From contig CAZJUR010000006.1 in the NCBI GenBank assembly GCA_964549525.1, forward strand, positions 1 to 52,520: 52,520 nt of DNA, given 5' to 3'. The translations under genes and the position numbers were made by a program. How positions within the stretch are numbered: the first letter of the stretch is position 1; the number at the start of each line of letters is the position of its first letter. The notes under the pieces are model-generated. The model was not told the DNA's origin and did not search any database. It worked only from the letters and a program-made list of their open reading frames with translations. Below are positions 6,823 to 15,096 of this stretch, in pieces. Origin of the DNA: CAZJUR01 sp964549525. Its GTDB lineage: Bacteria > Patescibacteriota > Saccharimonadia > Saccharimonadales > Saccharimonadaceae.

Positions 6823-8403
6823 ATGAGAGATATAAAGCAAACCAAGCATCATCAGCAAAAAGCCCTCGGCTACCTGCGTATTTCAGATAAGAAGCAAATC
6901 AAGGGTGAAAGTAAAAAGAATCAAAAAGAGTCAATCAAAAAATATGCCTTAGCCAACAATATAGAGATTGTGGAGTGGTTCTACGACGAAGCAAAATCAG
7001 GTAAAAATACAGAACGCGAAGAGCTTCAAAAACTCATCAAAACCGCCCTCAAAATGAAGGGCGTTATTGATTATGTGATTGTTTACAAAATGAACCGAGC
7101 AAGTCGTGACCTAAATAGCTATATAACAGGTATGCGTTCAATTCTCGCTTCTAAGGGTATTAAGGTGCGTTCTGCGACTGAGCAGTTTGATGATTCGCCT
7201 ATGGGTAACTTTATGGAAAACCTGTATGTCATGGTCGGACAACTCGACAACGAAAATAAGCGAGATACCGTAACGGACAATATGACCCATCTTGCCCGAC
7301 AAGGTTATTGGCAACACAAGCCCCCGCGTGGTTACAGAACGATGAAAGTCAAGAATTCGGACGGACAGGATAAGCCTTCACTTGAGCCAGATTCGGAAAG
7401 CGCATTGGTTGAGAAGATTTTAATGAGATTCAATCGAGGCGACATTATTGTTGCAGAGCTGTGTCGATACGCCACTAGGGAGGGCTTTCTAAATACCAAG
7501 GGTAAACCTGTAACACAAGAAGTTATGACCAAGATGATTAAGCGACCTGAATATGCAGGGTTTGTTTGTGATAAGTTTACGGACTACAAAAATGTTAAAG
7601 GTAAGCATATCGGTCTAATCACAGAAACGGTGTATTGGCAAAATCAGGAAATCCTCAAACAAAAGAATAAAAAATATCTACTGGGCTTAAAGCACGATAA
7701 AATCAACACAATGGTTCCATTGCGACGGTTTATTCTATGTGTTAAATGCCACCAACACCTCACGAGCAGCGCTCCTGGTGGTGAATACCGTTATTTCTGC
7801 CACCGTCCTACCTGTCGCGGTACGGGTTCGATTCTAGCGTCTGACGCACACGACAAGTTCGAAGAGCTGCTTGTAAACGTAACTCCCCAGTCCAGCACAC
7901 TTAAGTTGATGAAAGAGATTCTCATGAGAACTTCCGTTAAAGAGCTCGGCAACGTCAATCAAGACATCTCAGAAATACGGGACAAGCTTGATGATATTGC
8001 TACAACACGAGCGAATGTCATTAAAAAGTACGCTAACGGCAAACTGGACGATGAAGACAAGGAAGAAGCTCTTAATATCTTGACTGCCGACAAACTCGAT
8101 TTGACCGAAGAGCTGAATGCCTTAGAACAGCGCCAGACTGTTAGTGAATCAAGTATTGAGTACGCTCTAAACTTCATGGAGAATGTTTCAAAGCAATGGT
8201 CAGACGCTTCCTTGGATTTGAGATTGAAAATGCAGGAGCTTATCTTCCCGAAGGGCTTTATATACGACATCAAGAACGATAACTTTATAATTAACGAAAT
8301 CAGCCCGCTTTATAGAGGTATATCTACTATAAAACAGGCTGATGACGCGAAAAATTCTGTTATGGTGATCGCACGGGGAATCGAACCCCGATTGCCAGGA
8401 TGA
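6823..8403 (+). CDS. Large serine recombinase (site-specific integrase)
   Basis: 526 aa with all expected parts: the resolvase catalytic domain with GYLRISDKKQ (Ser21 nucleophile) and YKMNRASRD, the recombinase domain (QGYWQHKPPRGYRTM ... EYAGFVC), a zinc ribbon with Cys306, Cys309, Cys326 and Cys331, a Lys/Glu-rich coiled coil at about 365-445, and a short C-terminal region. It cuts and rejoins DNA through a serine-linked intermediate to insert or excise the element. The last codons are read from the antisense of the 3' half of tRNA-Glu (8363-8437), so gene and tRNA overlap by about 40 bases. This places the attachment site at the recombinase 3' end. TATAAT lies at 6803-6808. Confidence 0.92.
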   Translation: MRDIKQTKHHQQKALGYLRISDKKQIKGESKKNQKESIKKYALANNIEIVEWFYDEAKSGKNTEREELQKLIKTALKMKGVIDYVIVYKMNRASRDLNSYITGMRSILASKGIKVRSATEQFDDSPMGNFMENLYVMVGQLDNENKRDTVTDNMTHLARQGYWQHKPPRGYRTMKVKNSDGQDKPSLEPDSESALVEKILMRFNRGDIIVAELCRYATREGFLNTKGKPVTQEVMTKMIKRPEYAGFVCDKFTDYKNVKGKHIGLITETVYWQNQEILKQKNKKYLLGLKHDKINTMVPLRRFILCVKCHQHLTSSAPGGEYRYFCHRPTCRGTGSILASDAHDKFEELLVNVTPQSSTLKLMKEILMRTSVKELGNVNQDISEIRDKLDDIATTRANVIKKYANGKLDDEDKEEALNILTADKLDLTEELNALEQRQTVSESSIEYALNFMENVSKQWSDASLDLRLKMQELIFPKGFIYDIKNDNFIINEISPLYRGISTIKQADDAKNSVMVIARGIEPRLPG

Positions 8404-8437
8404 GAACCTGGTGTCCTAACCGTTAGACGATGCGACC
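8363..8437 (-). tRNA. tRNA-Glu (anticodon CTC), probable attachment site
   Basis: Complete cloverleaf: acceptor GGTCGCA with TGCGATC, anticodon stem CCAGG/CCTGG around the loop TTCTCAT (anticodon CTC), T arm with TTCGATT, discriminator A and an encoded CCA. The 3' half overlaps the end of the serine recombinase gene on the other strand. That fits an element inserted at the tRNA 3' end that rebuilds it. The matching left junction should lie left of the window. Confidence 0.93.
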
Positions 8438-8457
8438 GTACTTCTCATTATATATTT

Positions 8458-8611
8458 CATCTCAACTGAGATGTTTTCTATTTTGGTCTCAGCAAAGCTG
8501 AGGTGTTCTGGTCACGTTCCGCGACCTCTCGAGTCAGTCAAATGAGCCAGCTCATTTGTGACGTCGCCTTGCAGATTGCCACTGGCAATCCTCACGTTAG
8601 ACTATGCGACC
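8458..8611 (-). other. Hairpin cluster with partial tRNA-Glu copy
   Basis: Read on the minus strand, the segment begins at 8611 with 17 bases that match the 5' end of the neighbouring tRNA-Glu at 16 positions, then diverges; no T arm or acceptor 3' strand follows. Five hairpins are packed after it: 8574-8590 (7 bp), 8539-8558 (9 bp), 8510-8526 (imperfect), 8488-8502 (6 bp) and 8458-8473 (7 bp). There is no ORF. It could be the scar of earlier insertions into the tRNA or a transcribed structured RNA. Confidence 0.5.
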
Positions 8612-8647
8612 AGAGCCTATATGCATTTTAACAGAGGTATAGAATGC

Positions 8648-9022
8648 TTACAATTCTTTAATCACATCTATTAGTTTATGTGGGGTCAAATCGGCCTTGA
8701 TGAGATACGCTTGTACTTTTTCTTGGAGCGCAACACGCGCAGAATCCTCTTGATCAAAATTTGTGAGCACCAATACTTTCGTATCAGGAATAAGATCCTG
8801 CTCACCGCGTAATTCATGGATGACGGCATCACCTTTTTTCTCTGGTAACATAATATCGAGTAAAATATAGTCGTATTTTTTGCTCTTGGCGGCAGCTAAT
8901 CCATCTGTACCACTCAGTACCCAATCCACTTCATATCCTTCCTGCTTTAAGGCTCGGACGTACATTTCACCGATAAATCGATCATCCTCAATACATAAAA
9001 TTGTCGACTGTGTTTTCTGCAT
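8648..9022 (-). CDS. Single-domain response regulator
   Basis: 124-aa receiver domain with no output domain. The acidic pocket (IEDD, residues 11-14), phosphoacceptor Asp56 in ILLDIMLP, Thr87 in VLTN and Lys109 in LIKAD are all present. It starts five bases after the histidine kinase stop, so the two form an operon. It would be phosphorylated by that kinase and act through protein contacts, since there is no DNA-binding domain. Confidence 0.93.
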   Translation of the reverse strand: MQKTQSTILCIEDDRFIGEMYVRALKQEGYEVDWVLSGTDGLAAAKSKKYDYILLDIMLPEKKGDAVIHELRGEQDLIPDTKVLVLTNFDQEDSARVALQEKVQAYLIKADLTPHKLIDVIKEL

Positions 9023-9027
9023 AATAA

Positions 9028-10506
9028 TTATCCTCTGAACATCGTATGGTTTTTAATATATTTTTTGGCAGGAATGACCAGCGAAGTATTATTATTCTTT
9101 TGCTGCGCTAACCTATCTGCTATTGTACTATAAATTGGTACGGTGAAACTAAAGATGCTGCCTCTGCCCTCTTCACTCTGAACGCCGATCGTTCCACCAT
9201 GTGATTCAATGATGGCTTTTGAGATATACAACCCCAGACCAGTACCGACGGTATTTTCTCGTGAACGGTGTGATCGATAAAACTTATCAAATACCTGTGA
9301 AACGAGAGAAGCTGGAATACCAATACCACTGTCTTTCACGGAAACTTCAATATTTTCTCCCACCACTTTTGCGCTCACCAGTATCAGTCCTCCTTCATTG
9401 CTGTATTTTATGGCATTATCGACTAGGTTGGTTAAGACCTCGCTCAAACTGCTTCGATCGGCTGCAACTGTTGGTAAATCATCTGGGATAGAGACATTGA
9501 GTATGCGATGTTGCGTACGTGCTCTGAGATCGAGATCGTCGCGAATAGTATCATAAATACGCGTGAGTTTTTCTTCCTTTAGCCGAAGCTGTAAATGGCG
9601 ACGGTCATAGCGTGAAACATTCAAAATATTATTGATATACATCGATAGACGATCGGCTGAAACATCTAGACGCTCAAAAAAGGCTTTCTGGTCATTATTC
9701 AGTTTAGTACTAAGCTCGGTTCTCAAGACGTCTAAGTAGCCTTTTATGACAGTGATGGGTCCGCGAAGCTCATGTGCTGCCAGTGCAGTAAAATCCAAGT
9801 CGTCTTCGTCGAGCCCGTACTCATCGGTGCGATCAATAGTGATGAGAATAGTCTCGATGTCTTGATCACCTTCTTGTTGATAAATCGCCATTACATCATA
9901 AAATCGGCGTGATTCTTCGCTTTCGATGGTATGTTCACGCATTCGTTTCCACCACTTTTGAGCGGAGATATTTTGTTCACTGACACTTTCGAGCCAGCTT
10001 TCAAGTGAATCTGTGTCACGAAAATCTATGTTTATTTCCTTTCCACCAGCATGTAGCGGCGCCGATTTATTGGCATAGCTAATCGCACGTTTTTTATCGA
10101 GTGCAATAATTCCAATCGGTAAATGATCGAGTAAACTTTGAGAAAAATCATGCACCGTTGTAACATCAGTGTTTTTTTGAAGCAACGGATCTAATCGACG
10201 AATTGATTTGATAATATTGTGCAGCGATTGTGTGGCCGTCTCTCGTTCGACTGATGCCCGGTAACTATAGTCGATAGCTGATTCTATGGTTTTGAGCGGA
10301 CGAAGAGCGATGTATAAGAAAATACTGACTGCTATAGCTTCTAAAATAATAAAAGAAGGAAATAAGGCGATAACTTTGCTGTATCCAAGATACTGCGTCG
10401 CATAATCATACCATGCATACATGCCACAGATCACTATCAGATGAAGTCCAACAAATAATCCTGCAAGCTGCAACGCATATGATTTACTAAAATGTTTTAC
10501 TGCCAT
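9028..10506 (-). CDS. Membrane sensor histidine kinase
   Basis: 492 aa. Two transmembrane helices (about 12-32 and 45-68) flank a very short external loop, followed by a helical linker and a PAS-like domain (about 120-225). The HisKA helix has AAHELRGP with His245 as phosphate acceptor. The ATPase domain carries NLVDNAIKYS (N box), DSGIGIP (G1) and GTGLGLYISKAI (G2). The 5' end overlaps the DUF3048 gene by ten bases, and the receiver gene follows. The short loop suggests sensing within or near the membrane, or via the DUF3048 protein. Confidence 0.93.
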   Translation of the reverse strand: MAVKHFSKSYALQLAGLFVGLHLIVICGMYAWYDYATQYLGYSKVIALFPSFIILEAIAVSIFLYIALRPLKTIESAIDYSYRASVERETATQSLHNIIKSIRRLDPLLQKNTDVTTVHDFSQSLLDHLPIGIIALDKKRAISYANKSAPLHAGGKEINIDFRDTDSLESWLESVSEQNISAQKWWKRMREHTIESEESRRFYDVMAIYQQEGDQDIETILITIDRTDEYGLDEDDLDFTALAAHELRGPITVIKGYLDVLRTELSTKLNNDQKAFFERLDVSADRLSMYINNILNVSRYDRRHLQLRLKEEKLTRIYDTIRDDLDLRARTQHRILNVSIPDDLPTVAADRSSLSEVLTNLVDNAIKYSNEGGLILVSAKVVGENIEVSVKDSGIGIPASLVSQVFDKFYRSHRSRENTVGTGLGLYISKAIIESHGGTIGVQSEEGRGSIFSFTVPIYSTIADRLAQQKNNNTSLVIPAKKYIKNHTMFRG

Positions 10507-11618
10507 GCGACTCCTTTGTCTGTTGGGATGGCGGTAATCCAGGTTTGACCTCGCTCGAGCGGGACAGTCTTGCCAGCTGAACTTATAAATTTTAGCTCAG
10601 TTTTTTTATCTGGTTTTTGCCATTTCACTACTTCTACCGTGCCATTTTGAAATATATAGCCTTCACCTTCACCAATAGTTTGCATTTGCTCCCGGTACCC
10701 ATCCTCAAAACCCCGACTAGTCGGAACTTTTATGACAATGACCACACGTGGTGAAATTTGGCCATCCTCTCGATCAATATGAGGAGCGCCGGCTTGAGAG
10801 CGGTTGTATAATTTAGTTTCAGGCACGTATGAATACGATGAGTTATATGATTGGCCAGAGATAGTCACCTGAATATTATTTGCTGTGGCGAGTTTGGCCT
10901 GTGTAGCATTCTTTTTAGGTGTAGAATCAACGCGCCGTAAACCAGTAAATTCACTGCTCGTGTATCCTTTGGCTGCGTTCAACGCATTAAGTCGCTCAAA
11001 GTTTGTATAGACATTGTGGGGTGCATATCTATCAGCTGCACGCCAGTAGGTACTGGCATTAAAAAACTGGTCAATATCTCTGTAGTTACCATTGCGAATT
11101 TCTTGCAAGGCATTATAGCTGCCACCGATATGAGCGACACTCGCATTGTAAGGGGCTAACCAATCAATATAATATGGTCGTAAACTTCGGACTGGTCCAA
11201 TCAGACCTGGTTGAGATTCTTGATACAATACCAAAAAACGCGTGATGCCTCCCTCGGCGATTGCTTCGTAGATAACTCCACCTTGCTTGAGTCCAGATTG
11301 TGGTCGGGCATCAGGGCTATTTTCAATCATTATTGCTGTCACCGTGCGCTTTGTTGTGTTTTCATCAGCTACTTCTACCCCTGTAAGTGGTGAATAAAAT
11401 TTTGGTACAGGTTTTTTTACAACAAAGGGTATATCATAAATAATCGGATCTTTGTATTGAGCTAGCATTGCAAGCAGCCCTAAACCTGTCGCAACAATCA
11501 GTGCGACAGCGACAACAAAATAACGAACGCCTCGATTGTCATGTAATATCTGGTGGAGCCATGACCATCTGCCCGGTAATGGAATAAATCTTTTTTTGTA
11601 TTTTTTTTTCTCAAACAT
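10497..11618 (-). CDS. DUF3048 (YerB-like) membrane-anchored protein
   Basis: 373 aa. A basic N-terminus and one transmembrane helix (about 30-52) anchor an extracellular domain. The domain has the DUF3048 signatures MIENSPDARPQSGL, GGITRFLVLYQ and GPVRSLRPYYIDWL in its first half and a C-terminal beta domain. The family is found in many Gram-positives and CPR and its biochemical role is unknown. It is the first gene of an operon with the kinase and receiver, so it may supply the extracellular part of that sensing system. TATAAT lies ten bases before the ATG. Confidence 0.85.
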   Translation of the reverse strand: MFEKKKYKKRFIPLPGRWSWLHQILHDNRGVRYFVVAVALIVATGLGLLAMLAQYKDPIIYDIPFVVKKPVPKFYSPLTGVEVADENTTKRTVTAIMIENSPDARPQSGLKQGGVIYEAIAEGGITRFLVLYQESQPGLIGPVRSLRPYYIDWLAPYNASVAHIGGSYNALQEIRNGNYRDIDQFFNASTYWRAADRYAPHNVYTNFERLNALNAAKGYTSSEFTGLRRVDSTPKKNATQAKLATANNIQVTISGQSYNSSYSYVPETKLYNRSQAGAPHIDREDGQISPRVVIVIKVPTSRGFEDGYREQMQTIGEGEGYIFQNGTVEVVKWQKPDKKTELKFISSAGKTVPLERGQTWITAIPTDKGVAWQ

Positions 11619-11659
11619 GCTTATGATTATTATATCAAAGCACGAGAGATATCGAAGAA

Positions 11660-13084
11660 CTATTCACGAAGAGCTAGACGCTCGAGGGTAGATTGCTTGC
11701 CGATCAAAGCCAATGTTTTATGCAGCTCAGGACTAAAAGGAGCCCAGGTGGTATAGAGACGAATTAAACTAAATAAAATAGTTGGCTTTTGATGGGTCTT
11801 TTCGAGCAGCTCATTTAAAGCAGTCTGAATTGCTTGATCGGTCCATTCCTGTACACGTGATAAGGCGATTTGACTCGCCTCAAGAAGCTGTTCTCGCTGT
11901 TCGGAGCTCATAGCAACAAGCTGTTTGTTGCGATCAAGTAGCGCCATATCTATAGTAGGATTTTTAAAAAAGTAACCAAGCTCACGTATATCAGCCAGCG
12001 TTTTCATGCGGTCTTGCGCCAACAAAAGCACTTGTTTTTTATACGTATCGGGAGCATGAATGGCTTCATCCGGCCAAAATGGCTCAGCCTGTTTCAGCAG
12101 CTCATCAGCAGGTAAGCGTCGAATGTGAGCGCCATTTAGCCAAACTAGTCGTTTCTCGTCAAAACGAGCACCTGATTTTTGGACTCTTGCTAAGCTAAAC
12201 TTTTCAATTAATTCTGTGGTAGCAAAGATTTCTTGCTCAGTTCCATCATTCCATCCTAGTGAAGCCAGAAAATTCCTCATCGCTTCAGGTAAATAACCTT
12301 CTTTTTGGTATGCGAGGATATCTTTTGCACCATCTCGTTTAGAAAGCTTTTTATTCCCCTGTTCATTCATGATTGGTGGCACGGTCGCAAAAACAGGTGG
12401 CGTGATGTCGAGTGCTTCATAGAGGTTCAAAAAATTCGGCATACTTGCGAGAAACTCTTGTCCGCGAATCACGTGCGTAATCTGCATTTCCGCATCGTCA
12501 ACAATATGGGCAAAATTGTAGGTCGGGAATCCATCAGATTTCATAATAATAAAATCATCTACAACTTCTTCGCTACTTTGCAGGTCCCCCATTACCTCGT
12601 CATGCCATGAATAGTTTTTAGGTTTTGACTTAAATCGCAATGGTTGACTCCCATCCCCCTGAGGTAACGTTTCTGGACGATGATGTCGATATAAAAACGC
12701 TCGCTTTTCTTTTTGGGCTTGTTGACGAAAATCTTGGACTTCTTCAGAGCTATACGGATCAGCATATGCTCGTCCACTATCAATCAATTTTTGAGCCCAT
12801 TTTTTATAGATATTTAGACGGCTTGATTGTAGATATGGGCCATATTCCCCACCAAACTCGGCCGGTCCTTCATCAGGAATAAGTTCCAGCCAACGGAGAC
12901 AATCAATAATATGCTGTCCACTACCCTCCATTTCTCGAGCTTGATCGGTGTCTTCAATCCGCAAAATAAACTTGCCTTCATTTTTTTGTGCAACCAGCCA
13001 GGCAAATAAGGCCGTGCGAATGCCGCCCACATGCATAATACCTGTTGGGCTAGGTGCAAATCGCGTACGAGTAATTGTCGTCAT
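11660..13084 (-). CDS. gltX: Glutamyl-tRNA synthetase
   Basis: 474 aa, usual length for the bacterial enzyme, which charges tRNA-Glu with glutamate. Class I signatures are FAPSPTGIMHVGG (HIGH motif as HVGG) at the N-terminus and KLSKRDG (KMSKS) near residue 250, with the helical anticodon-binding domain after residue 310. A TATACT box lies eight bases before the ATG and no Shine-Dalgarno sequence is seen. Whether it also glutamylates tRNA-Gln cannot be judged from the sequence alone. Confidence 0.95.
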   Translation of the reverse strand: MTTITRTRFAPSPTGIMHVGGIRTALFAWLVAQKNEGKFILRIEDTDQAREMEGSGQHIIDCLRWLELIPDEGPAEFGGEYGPYLQSSRLNIYKKWAQKLIDSGRAYADPYSSEEVQDFRQQAQKEKRAFLYRHHRPETLPQGDGSQPLRFKSKPKNYSWHDEVMGDLQSSEEVVDDFIIMKSDGFPTYNFAHIVDDAEMQITHVIRGQEFLASMPNFLNLYEALDITPPVFATVPPIMNEQGNKKLSKRDGAKDILAYQKEGYLPEAMRNFLASLGWNDGTEQEIFATTELIEKFSLARVQKSGARFDEKRLVWLNGAHIRRLPADELLKQAEPFWPDEAIHAPDTYKKQVLLLAQDRMKTLADIRELGYFFKNPTIDMALLDRNKQLVAMSSEQREQLLEASQIALSRVQEWTDQAIQTALNELLEKTHQKPTILFSLIRLYTTWAPFSPELHKTLALIGKQSTLERLALRE

Positions 13085-13183
13085 TGCATTTTAGTATATC
13101 AAATAGCACACATAATAAATAAAATATTTCTATCCTAACAGAGAGAATAAGCATAAGAAATATATATTATATAATAAAAATGC

Positions 13184-13212
13184 TTTACATTCAAAACACA
13201 TGGTGCTACGAT
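13184..13212 (+). promoter_or_regulatory. Conventional sigma-70-type promoter
   Basis: TTTACA (13184-13189) and TACGAT (13207-13212) are separated by exactly 17 bases. The transcript would have a leader of about 60 bases with AGGAGG before the 13278 gene, in contrast to the leaderless promoters elsewhere in the window. Confidence 0.6.
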
Positions 13213-13277
13213 ACAACTAAGTAGTGGGAAAAGCAGTGGGGTTAATATAAGTTAGTACCTATAGGAGGTATACGATT

Positions 13278-13877
13278 ATGGTGCAACAACCACAAAATAT
13301 CACTATCAAAGTTAACACGACATCACTTTTTCTTTCGATGTTTGCAGCAGTTTTTGTTGCAGTATTCGCCGCATATATGTTGATGAAATCTGAGTTTGCT
13401 TCAGCTATTCAGCAGCAAACAGCCACACAAACGCCTGTTGTAGTAGCACAACCTGGTACTTGTGTAGCCCCAGCAGAAACAAAAGGGGCAGACACAGCAA
13501 GTAGCCAGCAACAATCAGCCTGGAGCGCGCCAGCATATCATGGTATGGGTTGGTACGGTGCATCAAGCATTACGCAAAATCAAACCGATAATCATTCCGT
13601 CACAAACACCACAAACAATACATCTACGACAACCACAACAAATGTTGTTGGGTCATACAACACTACCGATAGCTACAATCGAATGAAATTGGATGTCGAT
13701 ATTGAAGATAGCTTTAACATTGCGTCATACAACACTATGAAAAACTATCATAAAACTGTTAACAATACACAAATCGATGATCATTCTACAAATGTAGAAA
13801 ACAACACAACTGTGAGAAATTCAGAAGAAGTTATTGTTTTGAATGCTGCTGCAGCACTAGCGCCACTCGGACTATAA
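13278..13877 (+). CDS. Asn/Thr-rich membrane-anchored surface protein, hypothetical
   Basis: 199 aa, strong AGGAGG Shine-Dalgarno. Residues about 14-36 form one transmembrane helix with few positive charges before it. The outside part is Gln/Ala-rich and then strongly Asn/Thr-rich (many NTT and TTT runs at about 105-130 and 150-185), with a hydrophobic C-terminal end (VLNAAAALAPLGL). No domain was recognised. The composition suggests an extracellular low-complexity stalk or adhesin-like protein; there is no LPxTG motif. The separate strong promoter suggests high expression. Confidence 0.7.
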   Translation: MVQQPQNITIKVNTTSLFLSMFAAVFVAVFAAYMLMKSEFASAIQQQTATQTPVVVAQPGTCVAPAETKGADTASSQQQSAWSAPAYHGMGWYGASSITQNQTDNHSVTNTTNNTSTTTTTNVVGSYNTTDSYNRMKLDVDIEDSFNIASYNTMKNYHKTVNNTQIDDHSTNVENNTTVRNSEEVIVLNAAAALAPLGL

Positions 13878-13936
13878 AGAATTCTGTCATCAATTAGCAT
13901 ATCAAGGCATGCCTGTGCATGTCTTGTTGCTATGTA

Positions 13937-14968
13937 TTACATGCTGCTGGCGATACGAGTAATTTGTCCATTGGAGAGCGGTGCATTACCGTCAATGGTA
14001 TGGAGCACGCCGCCATTTACCCACGCCGCTTTATGATCGTATGTATAGACGGTGAGACCTTGTGCGCTGTGAACTTGATAATCATTTTGCGAATCTTTAG
14101 CGACAAAGTTTTCAAGTAATGCATCGGGATCCCAATCAGACGTTCGTTGCACGAGTTTAAATTGCTCGTCGCCGCCAGTTTGTTTATACTTCACTTCTAC
14201 TTCACCCGGTGAGTGAAGAATTGGTCCAGATAATCGAAAGCCACTCGGCTGATATTTTGGTAATGATGCCTCTATCCCAGCACTTGCGCTGGCCAGACGA
14301 ATAGAAAAATTAGGGATATTGACATACGTTAAATAACTTCCGAGAAATATAATCATCAGGCAAGTTGCAATGATCGATGCCATACGAGTACGAGGCGAAA
14401 CATGACTTGGTGGCGTAACTGGTTGTTCCACATGACTCAGAGCTTTCTCAAGCTGCTGCTCGAGCAATCTTTCCTTGATGGCTCGCGAACTAAATCGTTG
14501 CGAGGAAAGATGATGCGTGGTTTTTACATGGTGCGCGTGGGCCTTTGCAGCATTTTTTGCTTGACGTGTGAGCTCATGATCTTTGGCTATATGAGAAGAA
14601 ACAACTACTTTTGGCTGCTGAGGATGATAGAAGCGTGAAATATGCGGCGAACGAGCAACCACTGGTGGCTTCTTTTTTACTGGACCGACTGATTTAGCTG
14701 AACGAATTGGTTTTTTGACGATATCTCGCCGTAAGGTATGCGAGCGTTCCAGATTACGATGTGCGTTTGGCGCGGCGCGGCGAACAATCGACGGCTTTTT
14801 AGGTATGGGTTTTGACGCAACTGGTGTGCGAGCTACAGATGTAGCCGGCGCAACATCCATAATAACCGCCTTTTTGATTACCGGTTTACTCTTGCCTGCA
14901 ATTGGTTTTCCCGTCATTGCATTGTAGGTACGACCATTGATATGTATCGTGTGTTTTATTGCATTCAT
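13937..14968 (-). CDS. Membrane protein with DUF4367-like extracellular domain
   Basis: 343 aa. It starts with HTIHINGRTYNAMTGKPI, followed by a long basic, Pro/Lys/Arg-rich cytoplasmic part to about residue 195. One transmembrane helix (about 197-218) and an outside domain follow (about 235-343, with FRLSGPIL, TVYTYDHKAAWVNGG). The outside domain resembles DUF4367, known from anti-sigma-like and spore proteins. Such proteins recur in Saccharibacteria as I recall them. The role is unknown; the basic tail could bind nucleic acid or membrane phosphates. Confidence 0.7.
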   Translation of the reverse strand: MNAIKHTIHINGRTYNAMTGKPIAGKSKPVIKKAVIMDVAPATSVARTPVASKPIPKKPSIVRRAAPNAHRNLERSHTLRRDIVKKPIRSAKSVGPVKKKPPVVARSPHISRFYHPQQPKVVVSSHIAKDHELTRQAKNAAKAHAHHVKTTHHLSSQRFSSRAIKERLLEQQLEKALSHVEQPVTPPSHVSPRTRMASIIATCLMIIFLGSYLTYVNIPNFSIRLASASAGIEASLPKYQPSGFRLSGPILHSPGEVEVKYKQTGGDEQFKLVQRTSDWDPDALLENFVAKDSQNDYQVHSAQGLTVYTYDHKAAWVNGGVLHTIDGNAPLSNGQITRIASSM

Positions 14969-15083
14969 GATTTTTCTTGTTTGTGCTATGTGTGTGTAAG
15001 ACTTCTACCACTCTCGTTCTTGTCTTAATGCTATCTCTAGTAAATATCATAAACATTTTACCAGCAATTTGCAAGCATTTTGC

Positions 15084-15089
15084 TATAAT
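15084..15089 (+). promoter_or_regulatory. -10 box of the PEGA protein gene
   Basis: Perfect TATAAT, seven bases before ATG 15097. The ATG at 15091 is too close to the box to be within the transcript. Confidence 0.55.
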
Positions 15090-15096
15090 AATGGAT

